DNA of 14,741 bases from Anaerolineae bacterium (GTDB lineage: Bacteria > Chloroflexota > Anaerolineae > JAADDB01). Shown in pieces: positions 1 to 6,448 of this stretch. Location of the stretch: NCBI GenBank assembly GCA_015489285.1, contig WGAA01000226.1, positions 1 to 14,741 on the forward strand, written 5' to 3'. A program made the translations under genes and the position numbers. A model generated the notes under the pieces. The model was not told the origin of the DNA. It ran no database searches and saw only the letters and a list, made by a program, of their open reading frames with translations. Position 1 is the first letter of the stretch; each line of letters begins with the position of its first letter.

Positions 1-2
1 CC

Positions 3-182
3 TCCCAGGAACCCTCCCCGCCCGAAGTCGAACCCCCCAGCATGACCCAGGTCACCGTAGAAGTCGTCAAAGACATCGTCGCAGACATGATTCCCGAAGA
101 GCAACGTCCCACGGCGTTGGCGGCGGTTGTGGGCTTTTTCGCCTTTCTCCTGGGATGGTTACTCGGTCGTGCCAGTAAATGA
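3..182 (+). CDS. C-terminal tail of an unidentified protein with a membrane anchor (5' end outside the window)
   Basis: An open frame runs from the first bases of the window to a TGA at 180-182, about 59 codons. It begins with a Pro/Glu/Ser-rich stretch, then an amphipathic segment (TQVTVEVVKDIVADMIPEEQ), and ends in a hydrophobic helix (ALAAVVGFFAFLLGWLLG) followed by the basic tail RASK. The pattern resembles a tail-anchored or C-terminally membrane-anchored protein. An ATG at 42 would give a 46-residue product, but no Shine-Dalgarno sequence precedes it and the frame stays open upstream, so I read this as the end of a longer gene. The stop overlaps an unlikely upstream ATG of fdrA (ATGA at 179-182). 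I do not recognise the family, and its relation to the catabolic genes downstream is unknown. Confidence 0.5.
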   Translation, partial: SQEPSPPEVEPPSMTQVTVEVVKDIVADMIPEEQRPTALAAVVGFFAFLLGWLLGRASK

Positions 183-207
183 GCCATCCCCCGGCCCAAA
201 CATCCAG

Positions 208-215
208 AGGAGGAG
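208..215 (+). promoter_or_regulatory. Ribosome binding site that fixes the fdrA start
   Basis: AGGAGGAG ends 8 bases before the ATG at 224. The alternative in-frame ATG at 179 lies in the overlap with the upstream stop and has no comparable motif, so 224 is the preferred start. Confidence 0.75.
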
Positions 216-223
216 ACCCGTTC

Positions 224-1933
224 ATGTCGGTGATTCGTTCGGAGATTCGACCGGGAGCCTATTATGACTCCGTCGTACTGATGCAACTACAGCGTGCCCT
301 GACAGAACTGCCCGGCGTCGAGGACGCGGGCGTCGTCATGGGCACGGACGCGAACAAGGAATTGTTGGCCCAGGTGGATCTGTTGACCCCGGAGGCGCAA
401 GCCGCGGCCGCGGACGACCTGGTCATCGTTGTCAAGGCGGAATCGGAAGAGGCCGCGCTCGCGGCCCTCGCCCAAGTCGACGAACTCCTCAAGCGACGTC
501 GCTCCAAGGCCAGCCAGGAATTCCGCCCCAAGACCCTGGAATCGGCCACCCAATTCCTCCCCGACGCGCACTGGGTCCTCATCTCCGTGCCCGGCCGTTA
601 CGCGGCCGGGGTGGCCCGGGACGCGCTGCGTTTGGGGAAGCACGTCTTCCTCTACAGTGACAACGTGGCCCTGGAGGACGAAATCGCGTTGAAGGAAGAG
701 GCCGCCAAAAAGGGATTGCTCGTCATGGGGCCCGATTGTGGCACCGCGATCATCAACGGCGTCGGGCTGGGCTTTGCCAACCGGGTGCGTCGGGGCCCCA
801 TCGGCGTGGTTGCGGCCGCGGGCACGGGGCTCCAGACCGTCACCTCCCGAATCCACCAGCTGGGCAGCGGCATCTCCCAGGCCATCGGCACGGGAGGGCG
901 GGACCTGTCGGAAAAGGTGGGGGCCCGCACGACCCTGGCCGGTTTGGACGTCCTCGCCCGCGACCCGGAAACCCGGGTCATCGTCGTCATCTCCAAGCCG
1001 CCGGCCCCTGCCGTCGCGGAGCGGGTCCTGCGCGCGGCTCGGGCCACGGGAAAACCCGTCGTGGTGAACTTCGTCGGCTACACCCCGACCACCCCGCCCA
1101 CGGGGAACATCACCTACGCCTCCACCCTGGACGAGGCCGCGCGCGTTGCCGTGGCCCTGGTCCAACAGGTGGGGGAGGACGCCCCCCTCACGTGGGATAC
1201 CTCGGCCTTTGCCGCGGGCCAGCGGTACCTGCGGGGCCTGTACTCGGGCGGCACCCTTGCCTACGAGGCCCTACTGGTCCTGCGGGACCTGCTTCCCTCC
1301 CTGTACACGAACTTGCACATGGAAGGGGTGGCAGAGCTGAGCAATCCCATGCGCAGCGAGAAACACACCATCGTGGACCTAGGCGAAGACGTGTTCACCG
1401 TCGGGCGTCTCCATCCCATGATGGACAACGACCTGCGCATTCGGCGCCTGCACCAGGAGGCCGCAGACCCCGACGTCGCGGTGATCCTGATGGACGTGGT
1501 GTTGGGGTACGGCGCCCACCCCGATCCGGCCTCGGAGCTGGCCCCTGCGGTGGAGGAAGCGAAGGAACAGGCCGCCCGGGAGGGCCGGCACCTCGAGGTC
1601 GTGGTAACGGTCGTGGGCACCGAGGATGACCCTCAGAACCTGGACGCTCAGGTGATGAGCTTCGACGCGGCAGGCGCCCGGGTCTTCACCGACCACGTGG
1701 CCGCGGTGCGCTACGCGGGATATCTGGCCCGCATGTTGGACCCGGAGGTGGGGACGGTGCCCGTGTCCCTGGAGGCCTTCCACGCGCCCTTCGCGGCCAT
1801 CAACGTCGGGTTGGAATCCTTTGCCGAGAGCTTGCAAGCCCAAGGCGCGTCGGTTGTTCAGGTGGATTGGCGCCCACCCGCAGGCGGGAATGAGCGCCTG
1901 ATGGCCTTGCTGGCGAAAATGAAAGGTCGCTGA
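224..1933 (+). CDS. fdrA: FdrA-family protein (succinyl-CoA synthetase-like fold), probable subunit of an oxamate-type carbamoyltransferase
   Basis: The product has 569 residues from the ATG at 224. The middle resembles succinyl-CoA synthetase alpha: a Rossmann region (about residues 95-195) with MGPDCGTA (168-175), then a GVVAAAGTGLQ loop (194-204) and GTGGRDL (222-228). The C-terminal third (about 370-505) resembles a CoA-ligase domain and includes MDVVLGYGAHPDP; the end carries VDWRPPAGG. Length fits FdrA (about 550-570). The GHAGA phospho-histidine motif of SucD is not visible, consistent with a family that does not work as a thiokinase. FdrA, YlbE and YlbF (AllFGH) are reported to form E. 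coli oxamate carbamoyltransferase, which phosphorolyses oxalurate to oxamate plus carbamoyl phosphate. The YlbE homologue follows after 91 bases and a YlbF homologue starts at 14264. Family assignment is firm; the substrate here is inferred and may not be oxalurate. Confidence 0.92.
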   Translation: MSVIRSEIRPGAYYDSVVLMQLQRALTELPGVEDAGVVMGTDANKELLAQVDLLTPEAQAAAADDLVIVVKAESEEAALAALAQVDELLKRRRSKASQEFRPKTLESATQFLPDAHWVLISVPGRYAAGVARDALRLGKHVFLYSDNVALEDEIALKEEAAKKGLLVMGPDCGTAIINGVGLGFANRVRRGPIGVVAAAGTGLQTVTSRIHQLGSGISQAIGTGGRDLSEKVGARTTLAGLDVLARDPETRVIVVISKPPAPAVAERVLRAARATGKPVVVNFVGYTPTTPPTGNITYASTLDEAARVAVALVQQVGEDAPLTWDTSAFAAGQRYLRGLYSGGTLAYEALLVLRDLLPSLYTNLHMEGVAELSNPMRSEKHTIVDLGEDVFTVGRLHPMMDNDLRIRRLHQEAADPDVAVILMDVVLGYGAHPDPASELAPAVEEAKEQAAREGRHLEVVVTVVGTEDDPQNLDAQVMSFDAAGARVFTDHVAAVRYAGYLARMLDPEVGTVPVSLEAFHAPFAAINVGLESFAESLQAQGASVVQVDWRPPAGGNERLMALLAKMKGR

Positions 1934-2024
1934 AGGTGGTGGGGGAGGAGAGGCCGATCCCCCTTCATCCCTCCCCGATCTCGGATCTCCCTCCTCCCAC
2001 AACTCTAACAAAAGGAGTGGACTC

Positions 2025-3278
2025 ATGAGTGTGAACATCGAGCAGGCCAACGCCAAGGCAGTCGAACAGATGATGGAAGCGCGACCGGTGCTGGTCGGCT
2101 TGGGCACGGCGCGCGATGTGATTCCGGGCATGCGTGATGGCTTACTCCTCCACGCGGGTCCTCCCATTACCTGGGAACGGGCGGGCGGACCCATGCGAGG
2201 GGCCATCATCGGCGCCTTGCTCTTCGAAGGTTGGGCGAAGGATGAGAAGGAAGCGGTGGCGATGATGGAGCGGGGCGAGATCGATCTGGAACCGTGTCAC
2301 GAGCACCAGGCCGTCGGCCCCATGGCCGGGGTCACCTCCCCCTCCATGGCCGTGTACATCGTGGAGAACAAGACCCATGGCAACCTCTCCTTCTCCAACC
2401 TGAACGAGGGCTACGGCAAAGTCCTCCGTTACGGCGCGTACAGCGACGAAGTGCTGGAGCGTCTCCGCTGGATGAACGACGTCATGGCGCCCGTCCTGCG
2501 CGATGCCATCGAGAAGATGGGCGGCCTGGACATAAAGGCCCTCATCGCGGAGGCCCTGCACATGGGCGACGAGGGACACAACCGCAACAAAGCCGGCTCC
2601 TTCATCTACACGGCCAAATTGGCGCCCTACATCTCCAAAGTCGCTCCCAACACCGACGTCGCCTTCGACGTGATCAAGTTCCTGGGGGACAACGCGCTGA
2701 GCGTGTTGAACCCCGTGATGGCCGCGTGCAAGGCCATGGCCGATGCGGCCCACGGCGTCGAGGGCAGCACCGTGGTCACGGTCATGGCCCGCAACGGGAC
2801 CGATTTCGGCATCCGCGTGAGCGGCCTGGGCGACCGCTGGTTCACCGCGCCGGTGGCCGTGCCCAAGGGCCTCTACTTCTCCGGCTTCAGCGCGGAGGAC
2901 GCGGCCGGGGACATCGGGGACAGCACCATCACCGAGACCGCGGGGATCGGGGGCTTTGCCATGGCAGCCGCTCCCGCCATCGTCACCTTCGTCAGCGGCA
3001 CCCCGGAGGACGCGCTCCACGCGACGCTGGAGATGTACGAGATCACGACCGCGGAACACAAGTACTTCACCATCCCTTACCTCAACTTCCGGGGAACGCC
3101 CACGGGCATCGACATCCGCAAAGTCGTGGAAACGGGGATCACCCCGCGCATCAACACGGGCATCGCCCACAAAGATCCCGGCGTAGGCCAGATCGGCGCC
3201 GGTCTCGTCCGTCCCCCGATGGCCGTCTTCGAACAAGCCCTCTTGGCCTTTGCGGAGAAGTATGGGTTTGGGGAATAG
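2025..3278 (+). CDS. ylbE: DUF1116 protein, YlbE (AllG) family, probable carbamoyltransferase subunit
   Basis: The product has 417 residues, the usual size of the DUF1116 family, and the gene starts at an ATG 7 bases after AAAGGAG (2011-2017). Recognisable blocks are HAGPPITWER (43-52), GPMRGAIIGA (55-64), a His/Cys-containing CHEHQAVGPMAGVTSPSM segment (91-108), NLNEGYGKVLRYGA (125-138) and MGDEGHNRN (180-188). It looks soluble, with no signal peptide. DUF1116 genes normally sit beside fdrA; in E. coli the pair plus YlbF is reported as the oxamate carbamoyltransferase AllFGH. Here it follows fdrA in the same direction and is followed after 35 bases by the cyclase gene, so co-transcription is likely. 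Which subunit carries the active site is not evident from this sequence. Confidence 0.92.
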   Translation: MSVNIEQANAKAVEQMMEARPVLVGLGTARDVIPGMRDGLLLHAGPPITWERAGGPMRGAIIGALLFEGWAKDEKEAVAMMERGEIDLEPCHEHQAVGPMAGVTSPSMAVYIVENKTHGNLSFSNLNEGYGKVLRYGAYSDEVLERLRWMNDVMAPVLRDAIEKMGGLDIKALIAEALHMGDEGHNRNKAGSFIYTAKLAPYISKVAPNTDVAFDVIKFLGDNALSVLNPVMAACKAMADAAHGVEGSTVVTVMARNGTDFGIRVSGLGDRWFTAPVAVPKGLYFSGFSAEDAAGDIGDSTITETAGIGGFAMAAAPAIVTFVSGTPEDALHATLEMYEITTAEHKYFTIPYLNFRGTPTGIDIRKVVETGITPRINTGIAHKDPGVGQIGAGLVRPPMAVFEQALLAFAEKYGFGE

Positions 3279-3313
3279 AGGATGGGTATCTTGACGCCAA
3301 AGGAGGCTAAACC

Positions 3314-4984
3314 ATGGATCGTGAACAATTCATCTCCACATTGGCGAGCGCGAAGGTATACGACCTGACCCAGGACTTGAGCATTTTCACGCCGCCCTGG
3401 CCCGGCGACAAGGCGCTGGAAATCCACTTCTTCAAGCGCTTGACCGGCGCATACGGTGGGGGGCAAGGCGCCAACGGTCAGCTCATCAGCTGGAGCAACA
3501 CCACGGGGACCCACCTCGTCGGCGAGCGGGCCTACCATTCGGGGGGCCGTGCCCTCTCCGACGTCCCCCTGCGCGATCTCATGGGCCCGGGCGTCATCGT
3601 CGACATCTCCGACCTGGTCTCCGATTACAGCGTCTACACCCCGGAGATGATCGAAAGCCGGGCCGACGTGCGGGAAGGGGACATCCTCATCATCAACACC
3701 GGGTACCATCGCTACTCCTGGGACCAGCCGGACGTCCCCAATCCCAACGCCCAGGGGGGGATCGAGAACAAGGAATTCGGCTTCCTCGTGCGGCATCCGG
3801 GCCCCTCCATGGACTTCTTCAAGTGGGCCATAGAGAAGAAGCTCAAGATCATCGGCGTCGATGCCGGCTCCGTCGAACACCCCATGAACACCACCATCCG
3901 CTGGATGCACCCCAAGGAATTCGAAAAGGCCGAAGCCAAGCTCAAGGCCGAATGGGGGAAGTCCTGGGAGGAAATGTTCCCGCCGGAGGAGTATTACCGC
4001 CTCCTGCACATGGACGTGCCCAAGGCCCACATCCTCTTCGCGGAATCCATCGTCGGGCAGATCGACGAGCTCAAGGGCAAGCGGGCCTGGATCATGGTCA
4101 TGCCCATCCCCTTCATGGAAGTGGAAAGCTCCTGGTCCCGCGTCGTCGCCTACCTCCCGCCTGACGGCATGAGCGAGGAGGAGTTCTTCCAGATGATGGA
4201 AGCGGCCCAGGTGTACGACCTGACCCTTCCCTTCAGCGTCCAGACCCCCCAGTGGGCCAACTACGAACCCCTCTCCGTCAAATACGTCAAGCGCGTGGGG
4301 GGACAGCCCTTCGGTCTGGGGCGCAACACCTCCATCTGTCGGGCCAGCTTCCACCTCTCCACCCACATGGACGGGGAGAAGCACTTCTGGGCCAACGGGC
4401 GCACCATCGGTCAGGTCCCCCTGGACTACTGGATCGGTCCCGCGGCCCTGGCCGACATCTCCGACATGGTCACCGACCTGGACGTCTACACCCCGGAGAT
4501 GATCGAAAGCGTCGTCGAAGTGCGGGAGGGGGACATCCTCCTCATCAAGACGGGCTGGCACAAGTACGGCTGGCTCAGCCCCGACGCGGACGAATTCCGC
4601 TACATGGTCCGACATCCCGGCCCCTCCCCCGACTTCTCCGACTGGGTCCTGGAGAAGAAGATCAAGTGGTTGGGCATCGACGCGGTCAGCCAGGATCACC
4701 CCATGAACACCATCCAGCGGATCTGGCATCCCAAGACCTTCGAGGAGGCCAACCGCAAGCTCAAGGAAAAGTTCGGCAAGGATTGGGACGAGATGTTCCC
4801 CCTGGACAAGTACTATCAGGACACCCACCTGAACCTCTTCCCCAAGGGGGTCGTCCACGCGGAGAACCTGGGCATGGACATCACCCACCTGCCCAGCGGA
4901 CGCTATTACGTGGGCGCCTTCCTGCCCAAGGGCATGGAAACCGCGTCCATGTGGGGACGTTTCATCCTCATGAAGGAAGGGTAA
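3314..4984 (+). CDS. Tandem two-domain cyclase-family (kynurenine formamidase/isatin hydrolase-like) metal hydrolase
   Basis: The 556-residue product contains two cyclase-family domains in one chain, about 1-284 and 285-556; family members are usually single-domain, about 210-270 residues. The repeats share VYTPEMIES (107 and 391), VREGDIL, VRHPGPS, HPMNT and a YYxxxH region. Family members hydrolyse cyclic or acyl amides with a metal bound by an HxGTHxD motif plus a later His and Glu. Domain 2 has the motif intact (H347, H351, D353), with H462 and E517 as likely further ligands. Domain 1 has T63, H67 and V69 at the equivalent positions, so two ligands are missing, while H189 and E244 remain. 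Domain 2 is probably the catalytic half. AAAGGAGG (3299-3306) lies 7 bases before the ATG. Position between the FdrA/YlbE pair and the Mo hydroxylase suggests ring opening of the hydroxylated heterocycle (inference). Confidence 0.88.
   Translation: MDREQFISTLASAKVYDLTQDLSIFTPPWPGDKALEIHFFKRLTGAYGGGQGANGQLISWSNTTGTHLVGERAYHSGGRALSDVPLRDLMGPGVIVDISDLVSDYSVYTPEMIESRADVREGDILIINTGYHRYSWDQPDVPNPNAQGGIENKEFGFLVRHPGPSMDFFKWAIEKKLKIIGVDAGSVEHPMNTTIRWMHPKEFEKAEAKLKAEWGKSWEEMFPPEEYYRLLHMDVPKAHILFAESIVGQIDELKGKRAWIMVMPIPFMEVESSWSRVVAYLPPDGMSEEEFFQMMEAAQVYDLTLPFSVQTPQWANYEPLSVKYVKRVGGQPFGLGRNTSICRASFHLSTHMDGEKHFWANGRTIGQVPLDYWIGPAALADISDMVTDLDVYTPEMIESVVEVREGDILLIKTGWHKYGWLSPDADEFRYMVRHPGPSPDFSDWVLEKKIKWLGIDAVSQDHPMNTIQRIWHPKTFEEANRKLKEKFGKDWDEMFPLDKYYQDTHLNLFPKGVVHAENLGMDITHLPSGRYYVGAFLPKGMETASMWGRFILMKEG
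3631..3658 (+). repeat. Copy 1 of a 28-base exact direct repeat inside the cyclase gene
   Basis: This stretch, encoding VYTPEMIES and flanking bases, is identical at nucleotide level to 4483-4510, exactly 852 bases (284 codons) downstream. It marks the register of the internal gene duplication that produced the two cyclase domains. Confidence 0.9.
4483..4510 (+). repeat. Copy 2 of the 28-base exact direct repeat inside the cyclase gene
   Basis: Identical to 3631-3658 and in the same reading frame. Surrounding codons are similar but clearly diverged, so this short identity may reflect strong constraint on the loop or local gene conversion. Confidence 0.9.
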
Positions 4985-4992
4985 CCATTGGG

Positions 4993-5022
4993 CATCGGGT
5001 AGGGGCTTGCCCCTACCCGATG
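4993..5022 (+). repeat. Perfect 13-bp inverted repeat (stem-loop) between the cyclase and FAD-subunit genes
   Basis: Left arm catcgggtagggg (4993-5005), loop cttg, right arm cccctacccgatg (5010-5022); two G-T wobble pairs could extend it outward. It starts 8 bases after the cyclase stop and is followed by ttgtatac, not a T-tract, so it is not a typical intrinsic terminator. It could be an mRNA-processing or stabilising hairpin. The GTAGGGGC...GCCCCTAC core resembles palindromes I associate with Chloroflexota intergenic regions. It also covers the alternative start at 5007. Confidence 0.8.
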
Positions 5023-5036
5023 TTGTATACCCATGT

Positions 5037-5043
5037 CGGAGGT
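5037..5043 (+). promoter_or_regulatory. Ribosome binding site that fixes the FAD-subunit start
   Basis: CGGAGGT lies 5 bases before the ATG at 5049. The upstream in-frame ATG at 5007 falls inside the hairpin and lacks a binding site. Confidence 0.75.
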
Positions 5044-5048
5044 TACAC

Positions 5049-5924
5049 ATGAAACCACCTGCCTTTAAATACTATGCACCCTCATCGGTTGAGGAGGCCT
5101 TGGCCCTGCTGGCCGAACACGGTTACGACGCCAAGATCCTGGCCGGAGGGCAAAGCCTCATCCCCACCATGAACTTCCGCCTGGCACAACCCGGCGTCCT
5201 GGTGGACCTGAACCGGGTGTCGGAGCTGGCCTTCATTCGTCCCGCGGACGATGGGGGACTCCTCATCGGCGCCATGACCCGACACGTCCAGGTGGAAACG
5301 TCGGACCTGGTGGCCCAGCGACTCCCCCTGCTGCACGAAACCATGCCCTTCATCGCCCATCCTCAGATCCGCAATCGGGGCACCTACGGGGGGAGCATCT
5401 CCCACGCGGATCCCGCGGCGGAGCTCCCTGCCATCACCGTCACCCACAGGGGCAAGATCCACCTGCGCAGCACTCGGGGCAGCCGCTGGGTGGACGCGGA
5501 TGACTTCTTCGTGGGACTCTTCACCACCGCGCTGGAACCCGACGAAATGGTCGTCGAAATCGCCCTGCCTCCCCTGCCCCCCCGGACGGGATGGGCCTTC
5601 GACGAATTCTCCCGGCGACATGGGGACTTCGCCCTCGTGGGCGTCGCGGCCGCGGTCACCCTGGACCCCGCGGGCGCGGTGGAGGATGCCCGTCTCGTCT
5701 TCATGGGCGTGGGGGACCGTCCCATGAAAGGGGACACCGCGGTGGCCCTCCTGCGGGGTCAGGTCCCCAGCGCGGACCTGATCGAGGAGGCCGCGACCCG
5801 TGCGGCCCAAGAGGACATCGACCCCTTTGGCGACGTGCACGCCTCCGCGGCCTTCCGTCGACACCTGGCCGCGGTGCTGGCAAAGCGCGTCCTCACCCGA
5901 GCTGTGGAACGAGCTAACCGTTGA
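5049..5924 (+). CDS. Molybdenum hydroxylase FAD-binding (medium) subunit, CoxM/xanthine dehydrogenase family
   Basis: The product has 291 residues from the ATG at 5049, a normal length for the separate FAD subunit. FAD-binding signatures are LAGGQSLIP (31-39) and GTYGGSISHADPAAELP (111-127), the two conserved loops that hold the flavin. The N-terminal FKYYAPSSVEEALALL also fits the family. The subunit takes electrons from the 2Fe-2S partner and passes them to NAD+, quinone or another acceptor; the acceptor cannot be read from the sequence. It is followed after 18 bases by the iron-sulfur subunit and then by the molybdopterin subunit, the standard medium-small-large order. The family name CoxM does not imply carbon monoxide oxidation. 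Confidence 0.95.
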   Translation: MKPPAFKYYAPSSVEEALALLAEHGYDAKILAGGQSLIPTMNFRLAQPGVLVDLNRVSELAFIRPADDGGLLIGAMTRHVQVETSDLVAQRLPLLHETMPFIAHPQIRNRGTYGGSISHADPAAELPAITVTHRGKIHLRSTRGSRWVDADDFFVGLFTTALEPDEMVVEIALPPLPPRTGWAFDEFSRRHGDFALVGVAAAVTLDPAGAVEDARLVFMGVGDRPMKGDTAVALLRGQVPSADLIEEAATRAAQEDIDPFGDVHASAAFRRHLAAVLAKRVLTRAVERANR

Positions 5925-5942
5925 GACTGAGGAGGTCTACCC

Positions 5943-6428
5943 GTGACCGACTTACACACCATACGAGTCACCGTTAACGGCACGACATACGAGCGCACCG
6001 TGGAAGCCCGCATGCTCCTGAGCGACTTCATCCGTCACGAGCTGGGCCTTACCGGAACCCACGTGGGATGTGAACACGGCGTCTGTGGGGCCTGCACCGT
6101 CCTCTTCGACGGGCAACCTGTGCGCTCCTGTCTCATGTTCGCGGTGCAAGCCGATGGCCACGAGATCATGACGGTGGAAGGGTTGGCACCGGAAGGGGAG
6201 ATGCACCCCTTGCAGGAAGCCTTCCACGAAGCCCACGCGCTCCAGTGCGGCTTCTGCACACCCGGTTTCCTCATGACCTTGAAACCCTTTGTGGAAACCC
6301 ATCCCAACCCCACCGAGGAGGAGATCCGCAAGGCCATCTCCGGCAACCTTTGCCGGTGCACCGGATATCAACACATCATCGAGGCCGTCAAACTCGCGAT
6401 CAAGAAGATTCACCACACGGATGCTTAA
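5943..6428 (+). CDS. Molybdenum hydroxylase [2Fe-2S] (small) subunit, CoxS family
   Basis: The product has 161 residues from a GTG start preceded by GAGGAGG (about 5929-5935). It carries both expected clusters: a plant-ferredoxin-type site with C43, C48, C51 and C63 (CEHGVCGAC...C) and a helical-domain site with C102, C105, C137 and C139 (CGFC ... CRC). All eight cysteines are in place, so the electron path from molybdopterin to FAD should be intact. Length and the GCEHGVCGACTV signature are typical of the family. It acts in the cytoplasm as part of a heterotrimer, or dimer of trimers, with the flanking gene products. Spacing of 18 and 20 bases to its neighbours indicates translation from one mRNA. 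Confidence 0.97.
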   Translation: MTDLHTIRVTVNGTTYERTVEARMLLSDFIRHELGLTGTHVGCEHGVCGACTVLFDGQPVRSCLMFAVQADGHEIMTVEGLAPEGEMHPLQEAFHEAHALQCGFCTPGFLMTLKPFVETHPNPTEEEIRKAISGNLCRCTGYQHIIEAVKLAIKKIHHTDA

Positions 6429-6434
6429 CACGAT

Positions 6435-6443
6435 AAAGGAGGT
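6435..6443 (+). promoter_or_regulatory. Strong ribosome binding site supporting a TTG start
   Basis: AAAGGAGGT is a near-perfect anti-16S match and lies 5 bases before TTG at 6449. It decides the start of the large subunit, which has no suitably placed ATG or GTG. Confidence 0.8.
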
Positions 6444-6448
6444 CAACC

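Noticed and set aside
179..223. Longer fdrA start at ATG 179 with an ATGA overlap to the upstream stop
   Set aside because: The extra 15 residues are unlike the family N-terminus and ATG 224 has a well-placed AGGAGGAG.
1934..2024. Possible terminator hairpin between fdrA and the DUF1116 gene
   Set aside because: The purine-rich left side and pyrimidine-rich right side pair only imperfectly with several mismatches, and no T-tract follows.
5007..5048. Upstream ATG 5007 as start of the FAD subunit
   Set aside because: It lies within the 4993-5022 hairpin, lacks a binding site, and the added residues do not match the family.
3077..5050. Long open frame on the - strand opposite the cyclase gene
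   Set aside because: It is antisense to a clear gene with family motifs; GC-rich codon bias produces such frames. The translation is rich in Gly/Asp/Val/His without recognisable domains.
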